Below are positions 24,972-32,967 of a stretch of DNA of 54,426 nucleotides, piece after piece (the stretch's first letter is position 1; each line of letters starts with the position of its first letter). The stretch is from Dactylosporangium siamense (GTDB lineage: Bacteria > Actinomycetota > Actinomycetes > Mycobacteriales > Micromonosporaceae). The stretch spans positions 1-54,426 of the forward strand of contig NZ_BONQ01000073.1 of assembly GCF_016862795.1 (NCBI RefSeq), given 5' to 3'. The notes beneath the pieces were generated by a model that saw nothing but the letters and a program-made list of their open reading frames with translations, had not been told where the DNA came from and did no database searches. Both the position numbers and the translations under genes were made by a program.

Positions 24972-25493
24972 ATGAGCGGTTCTGTATCCCAGTCGGTGCC
25001 CCCGACCGTCCTTCAGGCCGGACAGCGCGCGCCCGACTTCGAGTTGCCCGACGCGCCGGACCACCGGACCGGCACGACCCAGTTCCGTGGCCGCCCAGCG
25101 GTGCTCGCGTTCTATCCGGCCGACTGGAGCCCGGTCTGCGGCGACCAGATGGCGTTGTATCAGGCGGTCATGCCGGAGTTCGAGCGCTACAACGCCGGGG
25201 TGCTGGGCATCTCCGTGGACAACGTCTGGTCGCACCGGGCCTTCGCCGAGGACCGGGGGATCACGTTTCCGCTGCTGGCGGACTTCGAGCCCAAGGGCGA
25301 GGTGGCCCGGCAGTACGGCGTCTACGACGAGCAGAGCGGGGTCTGCCAGCGGGCCCTCTTCGTGCTCGACGGTGAGGGCATGGTGGCCTGGAGCCAGGTC
25401 GCGCCCTCCGGGATCAACCCGGGGGCCGACGGGATCCTCAACGCCCTCGACGGGCTGACCGGGATCGACAGCGGACGGCGGCCGGTGCTGTGA
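24972..25493 (+). CDS. Peroxiredoxin (AhpC/TSA, BCP/AhpE-like)
   Basis: The protein has 173 residues with a thioredoxin fold. The peroxidatic motif PADWSPVC places the reactive Cys at 56, where the family usually has P-x3-T/S-x2-C. A second Cys in SGVCQ near residue 119 could resolve the disulfide. It reduces peroxides with thiol partners. The stop overlaps the start of a DsbA-like gene as GTGA, which suggests a shared thiol-redox job. Confidence 0.9.
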   Translation: MSGSVSQSVPPTVLQAGQRAPDFELPDAPDHRTGTTQFRGRPAVLAFYPADWSPVCGDQMALYQAVMPEFERYNAGVLGISVDNVWSHRAFAEDRGITFPLLADFEPKGEVARQYGVYDEQSGVCQRALFVLDGEGMVAWSQVAPSGINPGADGILNALDGLTGIDSGRRPVL

Positions 25494-26044
25494 CCACGAC
25501 CCCGTTCCAGGTGACCGTGGCCCGGCTGGTGGTGCCGGTCGGGCCCGACGATCACACCCTGTCCGACGGTCAGGTGTCGCTGGTCGAATACGGCGACTAC
25601 CAGTGCCCCTACTGCGGCATGGCCCACACGATCGTGCAGGACCTGCTGCGGCTGCGGCACGAGACGGTCCGGTACACCTACCGGCACTTCCCGCTCACCA
25701 ACGTCCACCCCTACGCCGACCTGGCCGCGGAGGTCGCGGAGGCGGCGGCGGCCCGGGGGAAGTTCTGGCCGGTGCACAACTGGCTCTTCGAGCACCAGCG
25801 CAGCATCAACCCGCGCCAGCTGATGGTCGGGGTCGAGCGCCTGGGCCTGCCGTCGGAGGAGATCGCCGGCGAGGTCGGCGCGCATGTGCTGCTCGACCGG
25901 GTGCGCCGCGACTTCGTCGGTGGGGTCCGCAGCGGGGTCAACGGCACGCCGACGTTCTTCATCAACGGAATCCGCCACGACGGCGGCTACGCCCTCGAAG
26001 AGCTGCTCGAAGCGGTCGACGAGGCGGCCGAAGCGACTGTCTGA
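25490..26044 (+). CDS. DsbA-family thioredoxin-fold protein (cytoplasmic)
   Basis: The protein has 184 residues. The active site is CPYC (C39, C42) after EYGDYQ, and a cis-Pro loop GVNGTPTFFING lies near residues 145-156. The helical insertion is DsbA-like. No signal peptide is present, so it is probably cytoplasmic and may act as a disulfide reductase or a Na+/H+ antiporter-type NhaA-associated thioredoxin, as in related actinobacterial proteins. The GTG start overlaps the peroxiredoxin stop. Confidence 0.9.
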   Translation: MTTTPFQVTVARLVVPVGPDDHTLSDGQVSLVEYGDYQCPYCGMAHTIVQDLLRLRHETVRYTYRHFPLTNVHPYADLAAEVAEAAAARGKFWPVHNWLFEHQRSINPRQLMVGVERLGLPSEEIAGEVGAHVLLDRVRRDFVGGVRSGVNGTPTFFINGIRHDGGYALEELLEAVDEAAEATV

Positions 26045-26491
26045 CCTTTCGCGACGTGCGGCCGACTCTCATCACGCGCCGTGTGGGAGCCGGCCCGCAC
26101 GCGTGTCCCCCGCCGGTTACCCAGCGCAATATCGACGGGTGACTTCTGTACCGCAATCATCAGCGGGTAATGCGCAACAATGCCCTCGACCGTACGGATC
26201 CGAATGTTACCCAGGGTACGAGGCGGTGACGTTTGGACCCGAATTAGGACTGATCACGCTCGGTAGCCTCTGCAGGCTGAGCCAGCCGTCAATATCACTT
26301 ACCGGATGGCCGTTGATTCAAATCCTCATTACATAAGTTGCGTGGCCACGTCCAGCCGTGCATGCTTTCGCGTTGGGTCCGGGAGATCTTTCGGGACCAA
26401 ACTGAGCTGAAGACGGAAGTGTGGTGACAGTGCGCGCCAGGCTGGGGTTCGTGGCGCCATTCACCCTGCCCTCTTCGAGGAGTGCGGGCGG
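26045..26491. other. 447-bp intergenic region, lower GC
   Basis: No convincing gene is seen. Base composition drops in AT content terms from about 26130 to 26345 relative to the flanking genes, being noticeably more AT-rich, as expected of a promoter region or old insertion scar. A small palindrome AGCCTCTGCAGGCT lies near 26265. I could not place a reliable promoter or RNA structure. Confidence 0.5.
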
Positions 26492-27118
26492 ATGCTGCTT
26501 GCCGATGACTTCTTCCTGATCGCGCACGACGACCGGGACGGTCGATCCCGCCTGTCGCAACGGGCGGTCGAACTCGGTCTCGCGGGCGCGATGCTCGGCG
26601 AGCTGGTCCTGGAGCAACGGATCGTCTGCGAGGGCGACCGGCTCCGGATCATCAGCCGGGAGCCTCCCTCGGACCCGTTGGCGCACACCAACCTCGCCAC
26701 CATGATCGCTGAGACGCAGCACCGCGAGATCCGCACGTGGCTGCTCTTCCTCGGCCAGACCGCCGTCGACGCGGTCGGCCAGCGGCTCGCCCGCGTCGGG
26801 CTGGTCGAGCAGACCCAGGTGCGGCGGCTGCTGCGCAGCTCGACCCGCTGGGTGGCCACCGACATCAACCTGCCCGCCGGGCGGGTGGTGCGACTGCGCC
26901 GCCTGCTCACCGGTCACGAGCCGATGCGGGTCGCAGACACCACCCTGGCCGGTCTCGCCGACGCGACCGGGCTGTCCGGTCACGTCCTGTGGGACACCGA
27001 CCAGAGCAGCGTCAGAAGACTTCAACAGGCGGTCAGCGCACTGCCGCCACCGCTGCGAGACCTGATCCTCCAGGTCGAGTCGGCGGTCGGCGACGCGGTC
27101 CTGTCGCAGCGCGGTTAG
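26492..27118 (+). CDS. GPP34 (GOLPH3/Vps74-like) family protein
   Basis: The protein has 208 residues. The N-terminal MLLADDFFLIAHDD and the segment RAVELGLAGAMLGELVLEQRI match the GOLPH3/Vps74 fold, which in eukaryotes binds phosphatidylinositol 4-phosphate. Actinobacteria carry many paralogues of unknown function, often near membrane or stress genes. GAGGAG lies upstream of the ATG. It is followed 46 bp downstream by an APC permease. Confidence 0.88.
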   Translation: MLLADDFFLIAHDDRDGRSRLSQRAVELGLAGAMLGELVLEQRIVCEGDRLRIISREPPSDPLAHTNLATMIAETQHREIRTWLLFLGQTAVDAVGQRLARVGLVEQTQVRRLLRSSTRWVATDINLPAGRVVRLRRLLTGHEPMRVADTTLAGLADATGLSGHVLWDTDQSSVRRLQQAVSALPPPLRDLILQVESAVGDAVLSQRG

Positions 27119-27164
27119 CGGACTTCCCTCTCCCCCTTCCCCCCTCAAAACCCCTGGAGGATCG

Positions 27165-28682
27165 ATGTCCGCAACGTCGCATGCGCGACCGAGCGTGGTA
27201 TCCCAGGCACTGGCCCGAGACCGTCTCGGCGTGCCGTCCGTCATCATGTTCGCCCTCACGGCGGCCGCCCCCCTCATGGTGGTCGGCGCCCTCGTCTCCT
27301 CGGCGTGGGGGTGGGTCGGCGTCACCGGCTTCCCCCTCGCCTTCGTGATCATCGCGGTCGTCCTGGCGCTGTTCAGCTTCGGCTACGTCGCCATGTCCCG
27401 GCACATCACCAACGCCGGCGCGTTCTACAGCTACATCTCCCAGGGCCTCGGCCGGCCGCTCGGCGTCGGTGGCTCGCTGGTCGCGCTGCTCGCCTACAAC
27501 CTGCTGCAGATCGGCCTCTACGGCGCGTTCGGCTTCTTCGCCTCGGTCATCCTGGCGGAGAAGGCGGACCTGACCGTCGACTGGTGGATCCTGGCGCTCG
27601 CGCTCTGGCTCGTCGTCGCGGTCCTCGGCCTGCTGCGCGTCGACGTCAACAGCAAGGTCCTCATGGTCCTGCTCGGCGCCGAGCTCATCGCGGTGACGAT
27701 CTTCGACTTCATCTTCCTCAGCAACCCCGCCGAGGGAGGCGTCAGCCTCGAGCCGTGGACCTGGGGCTCGCTGAAGGACGCGGCCGGCCCGGCGTTCGCC
27801 GTCGCCGTCACCGCGTTCGTCGGCTTCGAGGCCGCACCGGTCTTCGCCGAGGAGGCGCGCAGCAAGAACCGGACCGTCGCCCTCGCGACGTTCCTCGGCC
27901 TCGCCGTGATGGTCGTGTCCTACGCCGTCACCAGCTGGGCCGCCGCGGTCAGCATCGGCGTGGACGCCACCGTGCCGATGGCGCAGACCCCGGAGATCGC
28001 CCAGGCCGGTGGCCCCTTCTTCCCGACCCTCGCGGAGAAGGGCGGCGCCTGGGCCGCCGACCTCGGCCTCATCCTGCTGACCACCAGCATCGCGGCCGCG
28101 GCCCTGAGCTACCACAACACGACCGCGCGCTACGCGTTCGCGCTCGGCCGTGAGCGGGTCCTCCCGGCGTTCTTCGGCCGCACCCGGGCCCGCTCGGGCG
28201 CCCCGGCGGCGGGCTCGGTCTTCCAGACCCTGATCGCGCTCGCCGTGCTCGTGCTCTTCGCGGTCCAGGGCTGGGACCCGATGCTCAACCTGTTCTTCTG
28301 GCTGGGCACCTCCGGCGGCGTCGGCGTGCTGTTCCTGGTCTTCGCGACCTCGCTGTCGGTGATCTTCTACTTCGTGAAGGACACCCGCGGCGAAGGCGCC
28401 TGGGCCCGGCTCATCGCGCCGATCCTGTCGACGGTGGCGCTCGGATACATCATCTGGCTCGTCGTCGACAACTTCGGCGGCCTGCTCGGCTTCCAGCCCG
28501 GCACCGAGAACGCCGCGGTCTGGGCGTTCCCGGCGGCCTACGGCGCGGTCGCGGTCATCGGCATCGTCTGGGCCCTGATCCTGCGGGTCACCAACCGCCA
28601 GGACTACGACTCGATCGGTCTCGGCGCCCGCGCCAACACCGCCCGGGCCGACGCCCCGGACTACGCCTCGCAGCAGTCGTAG
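27165..28682 (+). CDS. APC-family amino acid or amine permease
   Basis: The protein has 505 residues with about 12 to 14 helices. The N-terminal LGVPSVIMFALTAAAPLMVV and the AGAFYSYISQGLGRPLG segment of TM3 are typical of the amino acid-polyamine-organocation superfamily. The substrate cannot be read from sequence. CTGGAGGATCG gives a strong ribosome-binding site before the ATG at 27165. The gene ends in a short stop-codon repeat and a strong terminator. It converges with a LacI operon. Confidence 0.93.
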   Translation: MSATSHARPSVVSQALARDRLGVPSVIMFALTAAAPLMVVGALVSSAWGWVGVTGFPLAFVIIAVVLALFSFGYVAMSRHITNAGAFYSYISQGLGRPLGVGGSLVALLAYNLLQIGLYGAFGFFASVILAEKADLTVDWWILALALWLVVAVLGLLRVDVNSKVLMVLLGAELIAVTIFDFIFLSNPAEGGVSLEPWTWGSLKDAAGPAFAVAVTAFVGFEAAPVFAEEARSKNRTVALATFLGLAVMVVSYAVTSWAAAVSIGVDATVPMAQTPEIAQAGGPFFPTLAEKGGAWAADLGLILLTTSIAAAALSYHNTTARYAFALGRERVLPAFFGRTRARSGAPAAGSVFQTLIALAVLVLFAVQGWDPMLNLFFWLGTSGGVGVLFLVFATSLSVIFYFVKDTRGEGAWARLIAPILSTVALGYIIWLVVDNFGGLLGFQPGTENAAVWAFPAAYGAVAVIGIVWALILRVTNRQDYDSIGLGARANTARADAPDYASQQS

Positions 28683-28714
28683 TTTCCTGCACGACTGTAG
28701 TTTCCCGCACGACG
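28679..28714. repeat. 18-bp tandem repeat spanning the permease stop codon
   Basis: Units 28679-28696 and 28697-28714 share 16 of 18 bases. The first contains the TAG stop (28680-28682) and the second repeats the TAG just downstream. The terminator hairpin follows directly. Confidence 0.8.
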
Positions 28715-28717
28715 ACG

Positions 28718-28748
28718 AAAGAGCCGGGGCGGACCGCCCCGGCTCTTT
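28718..28748. terminator. 14-bp perfect stem terminator between convergent genes
   Basis: AAAGAGCCGGGGCG (28718-28731) pairs with 28735-28748 around a GAC loop, flanked by AAA on one side and TTT on the other. It therefore fits an intrinsic terminator in both directions, for the permease and for the LacI/small-protein operon. Confidence 0.9.
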
Positions 28749-28766
28749 CTGTGCAGCTGGACCAAA

Positions 28767-28961
28767 TTACCCGTAGGTGAGGGCCGGCGTGGGCTCGACT
28801 CGGTCGGCCGCGCGACGCAGCGTGCGAGCCGTGAAGTTGCGCATCTTGCCCATGGTCACCGACTCGCGGCGACGGTCGTCGATCACGGGGGCGTTGGGCA
28901 TGGCCGAGTTCGCCTCCAGGCGGACGGCCTCCAGCGACATGATCAGGGCGATCGGGGTCAT
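28767..28961 (-). CDS. 64-residue protein co-transcribed with LacI regulator
   Basis: The ATG at 28959-28961 overlaps the LacI stop as ATGA and follows AAGGAGAAGTC. The protein starts with a short hydrophobic stretch (TPIALIMSLEAV) and continues with a basic segment (KMRNFTARTLRRAADRV). No family is recognised. The overlap and strong ribosome-binding site support translation. It may act with the regulator or be its regulated product. Confidence 0.7.
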   Translation of the reverse strand: MTPIALIMSLEAVRLEANSAMPNAPVIDDRRRESVTMGKMRNFTARTLRRAADRVEPTPALTYG

Positions 28962-30040
28962 GACTTCTCCTTGGCAGTGTTGGGTCCGGTGGTCGACCTG
29001 ACCACCAGGGATACGGGCAGCGTCAGGCGACGCAGCACCGGGTCTTCGGGCGGGTCGAGCAGCAGCTCGCCCGCGAGCCGCCCGCGCTCGACGCTGGGCT
29101 GGCGGATCGTGGTGAGCCCGGCGGCGTCCGCCTCCGGGATGTCGTCGAAGCCGGTGACCGAGACGTCCCGGCCGGCCTGCAGGCCCCGGACCCGCAGCGC
29201 GTCGAGCACGCCGAGGGCCAGGACATCGGAGGTGCAGAGGACCGCGGTCGCCCGGTCGAGCCGGTCGAGCGCGTGGGCCGCCGCCTCGGCGCCCTCCTCG
29301 CGCTGGTTGCCCGCCGCGTTGATCAGCACGACCCGCTCCCACGGCACACCCGCGGCCAGGAACGCGTCGCGGAAGCCGCGGACCCGCTCGCCGGTCACGT
29401 AGTAGCGCAGGTCGTCCGGGTCGGCGTGGACCTGTCCCGTCCTACCCCCGGACACGCCGTCGTCGACGATCCAGTGCGCCACCACCGCGATGTCGCGGTG
29501 GCCGAGGTTGACGATGTGCTCGCCCAGCCGCCGGGCCGCCGCGCGCTCGTCGATGCCGACGTAGCTCGCCTCCGGCCCGAACGCCTGCGGGTCCTCACCG
29601 ATCACCACCGGCACGCCGCGGGAGCGGACGAGCTCCAGCGCCGAGTGCCAGTCGGGGACGCAGTAGAGGCAGAAGGCGTCGACGGCGGCGTTGCTGATGA
29701 CGCGCCGGCCGGCCGCCTCGTCCTTGGGCAGGTTGAGCAGCAGCAGGGAGGTCTCCCTTGCCGAGGCCGCCTCCGCGAGTCCGCGCAGGTAGGCCACCGC
29801 ATAGGGGTCGGTGAACGCCATCGACAGGTTGTCGGTCAGCAGCACACCGATCGCGTTGACCTTGCCGCTGCGCAGCGAGCGCGCCGTCGGGTTGGGACCC
29901 GAGTAGCCCAGCCGCTGCGCCGCCGAGAGGATCCTGGCGCGCAGCTCAGGAGAGAGCTGATCCGGTCGGCTGTATGCGTTGGACACCGTGCTGCGTGACA
30001 CGCCGAGCTCGTCGGCGATGGTCTGCAACGTCGCCTTCAT
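28958..30040 (-). CDS. LacI-family transcription repressor
   Basis: The protein has 360 residues. The N-terminal HTH is TLQTIADELGVSRSTVSNAYSRPDQLSPELR with the hinge helix ARSLRSG near residue 56. The periplasmic-binding-protein-like effector domain continues to the C-terminus. The inducer is probably a sugar or nucleoside, but the residues do not identify it. Two palindromic boxes just upstream indicate autoregulation. It is the first gene of an operon with a 64-residue protein. Confidence 0.94.
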   Translation of the reverse strand: MKATLQTIADELGVSRSTVSNAYSRPDQLSPELRARILSAAQRLGYSGPNPTARSLRSGKVNAIGVLLTDNLSMAFTDPYAVAYLRGLAEAASARETSLLLLNLPKDEAAGRRVISNAAVDAFCLYCVPDWHSALELVRSRGVPVVIGEDPQAFGPEASYVGIDERAAARRLGEHIVNLGHRDIAVVAHWIVDDGVSGGRTGQVHADPDDLRYYVTGERVRGFRDAFLAAGVPWERVVLINAAGNQREEGAEAAAHALDRLDRATAVLCTSDVLALGVLDALRVRGLQAGRDVSVTGFDDIPEADAAGLTTIRQPSVERGRLAGELLLDPPEDPVLRRLTLPVSLVVRSTTGPNTAKEKS

Positions 30041-30060
30041 GATTCAGGCCCCTCCCTTCT

Positions 30061-30094
30061 CTGCATCGATCCAGAACCTTCTGTATCGATACAG
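30061..30094. promoter_or_regulatory. Pair of LacI-type operators before the LacI gene
   Basis: CTGTATCGATACAG (30081-30094) is a perfect 14-bp palindrome. CTGCATCGATCCAG (30061-30074) is a degenerate copy 20 bp away, which is two helical turns. Both have the central CG dyad typical of LacI-family sites. They lie 21-54 bp upstream of the LacI start, so self-repression is likely. Confidence 0.75.
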
Positions 30095-30180
30095 TACGTC
30101 GGGAGGGTCGCATCCGCCAGTCATTTGTCGGGTCCTGGCGTGTGTGCCCTGACACGTGCCCTGACCTGGCTATTTAATCC

Positions 30181-31290
30181 TTACGCAATCGCGCGCCACC
30201 ACGGTTCAACTGCCGGCAACGCGTCGATGTTGATCCGGTCACCTGGCCGGGGGATCGCCAGGGTGATGTCCCGCGCGGCGGCCTCGTCCAGCAACCGCTC
30301 GACCGGCTCCGACCACGCGTGCACCGCCAGGTTGAACGTGCACCAGTGCAGCGGGATCAGGACCCCGGCCCGCACGTCGAGGTGCGCGCTCGCCCCGTCC
30401 TCGGGCTTCATGTGGATGTCCGGCCAGGCGTCGCCATACGCGCCCACCTGGATGAGCGACACGTCGAACGGCCCATACTGCTCGCCGATCTCCTTGTAGC
30501 CGCCCCAGTAGCCGGAGTCGCCCGTGTAGAACAGGCTGCGCCGCTCGCCCTTGACCGCCCAGGACGCCCACAGGGTGCCGTCCCGGGTGAACCGGCGGCC
30601 GGAGAAGTGCCGGGCCGCCGTGGCGGTCAGCGTGACGTGCCTGACGTCCACCGACTCGTCCCAGTCCAGCTCGACGATCCGGTCCAACGGCACGCCCCAG
30701 CGCTCCAGGTGCGCCCCGACGCCGAGCGGCACGAGGAACGGTGCCTGCTGGCTCCTGGCGAGCGCCTTGATCGAGGCCAGGTCCAGGTGGTCGTAGTGGT
30801 CGTGCGAGATCACGATCGCGTCGATCCGCGGCAGCTCCTCGACGCCCAGTGGCATCGGGTGCAGGCGCTTCGGCCCGACGAACGACGTCGGCGAGCAGCG
30901 GTCGCTCCACACCGGGTCGAACAACACCCGCACGCCCTCGACCTCCGCGAGCGCCGTTGAGTGCCCCAGCCACGTGACGTGCAGGTCGCCGTCCTGCTTC
31001 GCCGGGAACGCCGGCTTCACCACCGGAATCACCCCCTTCGGCCGCCGCGGCTGCTGCCCGAAGATCAGCTCCTTGAAGGCCGCGCCCATCGCGCCGTCCG
31101 GCAGGATCTCCCGCGGCACCGGGTTGACGAACTTGCCCTCCCCGTATTGCGGGGACCGCCGCATCCGCTCCGCCCGCGCACCCGAGGCCACGGCGCCCAG
31201 CTGCGCCGGAAGGTCACGCAGCGCCCACGCCACCCCACCCGCCGCAGCCGCGATCGCCGCCAGGGTCAGGACCCGTGTCGTCTTGCCCAT
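30181..31290 (-). CDS. Metallo-beta-lactamase-fold hydrolase with N-terminal anchor
   Basis: The protein has 369 residues. The N-terminal hydrophobic helix (about 7-25) anchors it. The MBL fold has WLGHSTALAEVEG then the metal motif SHDHYDHLD near residues 158-166 and later conserved His (TAARHFSGR). Sequence order resembles NAPE-PLD/UlaG-like phosphodiesterases. Likely substrates are phospholipids or cyclic phosphodiesters (inference). The start ATG is followed by KTTRVLTLAA. It is divergent from the HhH gene at 31591. Confidence 0.87.
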   Translation of the reverse strand: MGKTTRVLTLAAIAAAAGGVAWALRDLPAQLGAVASGARAERMRRSPQYGEGKFVNPVPREILPDGAMGAAFKELIFGQQPRRPKGVIPVVKPAFPAKQDGDLHVTWLGHSTALAEVEGVRVLFDPVWSDRCSPTSFVGPKRLHPMPLGVEELPRIDAIVISHDHYDHLDLASIKALARSQQAPFLVPLGVGAHLERWGVPLDRIVELDWDESVDVRHVTLTATAARHFSGRRFTRDGTLWASWAVKGERRSLFYTGDSGYWGGYKEIGEQYGPFDVSLIQVGAYGDAWPDIHMKPEDGASAHLDVRAGVLIPLHWCTFNLAVHAWSEPVERLLDEAAARDITLAIPRPGDRINIDALPAVEPWWRAIA

Positions 31291-31590
31291 GCTCCGTCGA
31301 CCTCCAGTTCACCCGCTTGTCGTGAGCTTCAGCACCAAGCTTTCCATCGGCACCGCATCCACGGTTGCACGGATTTTCCGCTGTTCCGGCCGTCACTGCC
31401 CGTCACATGGCCTCTCATCAGCGCAAATGCTTCCGAGGGTGGCGGGCCGCCCCGCCGACGCCGTGAGCGAACAGACAGAACCGGCAGGTCGTGCCGTCTT
31501 TCCGGCTCTGTTGCCAAGCATCGAGGTATGGAAGGCTGCCCGCAAACTTCCCCCTTTCACGCGTCGGTCACTTTCCCCCGGAGGCCCGTC
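31291..31590. other. 300-bp divergent intergenic region
   Basis: No supported gene is seen. The region lies between the divergent starts of the hydrolase (31290, minus) and the HhH protein (31591, plus), so it must contain promoters in both directions. I could not place a convincing -10/-35 pair or operator. CCGGAGG at 31579-31585 is the ribosome-binding site of the HhH gene. Confidence 0.5.
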
Positions 31591-32967
31591 GTGACCTGGT
31601 TCATCAACCAGTCACTGCTGTTCATCGTCATTGCGTTCCTACTCGGCCTGCTCGTCGGCTACCTCTGGTGGGGCCGTCAGGTGCGCCGGATTCGCTCCCA
31701 GGAAACCACCACCACTCCCGCGACCCCCCAATCACTCGTCGCCGCCGTGCCGGCCGAGCCGATCGCCGACCCCGAGCCGGTGGCCGAGCCGATCGCCGAG
31801 CCCGTTGCCGAGCCCGTTGCCGAGCCGGTGGCCGACTCCGAGCCGGTGGCTGAGCCTGTCGCCGACTCCGAGCCGGAGCCGGCGACGGTCACGGCTTCCG
31901 CGGCCGAGCCGTTGCCGGCCGAGCCCGCGGCGAGCGACCCGCTGGTCGAGGACCCGGCGCCCGTCGCGGTCGCCGAGGCCGAGCCGGTTGCCGAGGCCGA
32001 GCCGGTTGCCGAGGCCGAGCCGGTTGCCGAGGCCGAGCCGGTCGCGGAGGCCGTCCCTGCCGTCGAACCCGAACCTACCCCCGAACCCGAGCCCGTCGCC
32101 GAGGCCGAGCCGGCCGCTGTGGACAACTCGGTCGTTGTGGATGACGAACTGGTCGCGGACATCGAGTCCGCGTTCGCGGCGGCCCCGGTCGTCGAGGACG
32201 CGCCCAAGGCAGAGGACGACCTCGCCAGGATCGAGGGCATCGGCCCGAAGATCGCGGCGGCGCTGAAGGCGGCCGGGATCACCACGTTCGCCGCGCTTGC
32301 CGACGCCGAGCGGTCCACTCTGGAGGATGCGCTCGCCACCGCCAACCTGCGGTTCGCCCCGAGCATCGGCTCCTGGAGCCGGCAGGCCCGGCTGCTCGCC
32401 GACGGCAAGGAAGAAGAGTTCAAGGCGCTCACCGACTACCTGATCGCCGGCCGCGAGCCCACCGCGAAGAAGCCGGCCGAGCCGGTGGTCGAGGCCGAGC
32501 CGGTCGTGGCGCCCGAGCCGGTGGCCGAGGTCGAGCCGGTCGTCGAGGTCGAGCCGGTCGCTGAGATCGAGCCGGTCGTCGTCCCCGAGCCCGAGCCGGT
32601 CGTCGTCCCCGAGCCGGTCGCCGCCGCGGCGCCGGACGAGGCCGAGCCGGTCGTCGCGGCGGTGGCCGTGGACGACGGCCCGCCGGACAACCTGCAGCGG
32701 ATCGAAGGGATCGGCCCGAAGATGTCGGCCGCGCTCCTCGCCGCCGGGATCCGCACGTACGTGAAGCTCGCCGACTCCGACGTCGACACGCTGCGCACCG
32801 CGATCGAGAACGCCAACCTGCACTTCGCGCCCAGCATCTTCACCTGGGCCCGGCAGGCGCGGCTGCTCGCCGACGGCAAGGAAGAGGAGTTCAAGGCGCT
32901 GACCGACTACCTGATCGCCGGTCGCGACCCCGCCGCGAAGCAGCCCGCCGCCGGCGGCGAAGCCTGA
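31591..32967 (+). CDS. Membrane-anchored EPVAEA-repeat protein with two helix-hairpin-helix domains
   Basis: The protein has 458 residues. The N-terminal TM (about 6-28) has the basic stop GRQVRRIR. A very acidic, proline-rich region follows, with EPVAEA repeats (about 50-190). Then come two near-identical domains of about 75 residues (about 210-290 and 367-450), each with R-IEGIGPK-, HhH-like helices and RQARLLADGKEEEFKALTDYL. The GTG at 31591 follows GGAGGCCCGTC. HhH domains usually bind nucleic acids, but this one may bind protein. It overlaps the OmpA-like gene by one base. Confidence 0.85.
   Translation: MTWFINQSLLFIVIAFLLGLLVGYLWWGRQVRRIRSQETTTTPATPQSLVAAVPAEPIADPEPVAEPIAEPVAEPVAEPVADSEPVAEPVADSEPEPATVTASAAEPLPAEPAASDPLVEDPAPVAVAEAEPVAEAEPVAEAEPVAEAEPVAEAVPAVEPEPTPEPEPVAEAEPAAVDNSVVVDDELVADIESAFAAAPVVEDAPKAEDDLARIEGIGPKIAAALKAAGITTFAALADAERSTLEDALATANLRFAPSIGSWSRQARLLADGKEEEFKALTDYLIAGREPTAKKPAEPVVEAEPVVAPEPVAEVEPVVEVEPVAEIEPVVVPEPEPVVVPEPVAAAAPDEAEPVVAAVAVDDGPPDNLQRIEGIGPKMSAALLAAGIRTYVKLADSDVDTLRTAIENANLHFAPSIFTWARQARLLADGKEEEFKALTDYLIAGRDPAAKQPAAGGEA
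31981..32034. repeat. Perfect 18-bp tandem repeat, three copies, coding
   Basis: GAGCCGGTTGCCGAGGCC is repeated exactly at 31981, 31999 and 32017. It encodes EPVAEA and is part of a longer degenerate array. The exactness at the DNA level suggests recent expansion by slippage. Confidence 0.9.

Noticed and set aside
26314-26336. TTGATT with TACATA as a promoter
   Set aside because: The spacing is 11 bp, too short for a sigma-70-type promoter.
26045-26491. Short frames in the intergenic region before the GPP34 gene
   Set aside because: No ribosome-binding sites, no conserved motifs, and codon use unlike neighbours.
31981-32034. Minisatellite or CRISPR interpretation of the 18-bp repeats
   Set aside because: They are in frame and encode the EPVAEA stalk of the HhH protein.
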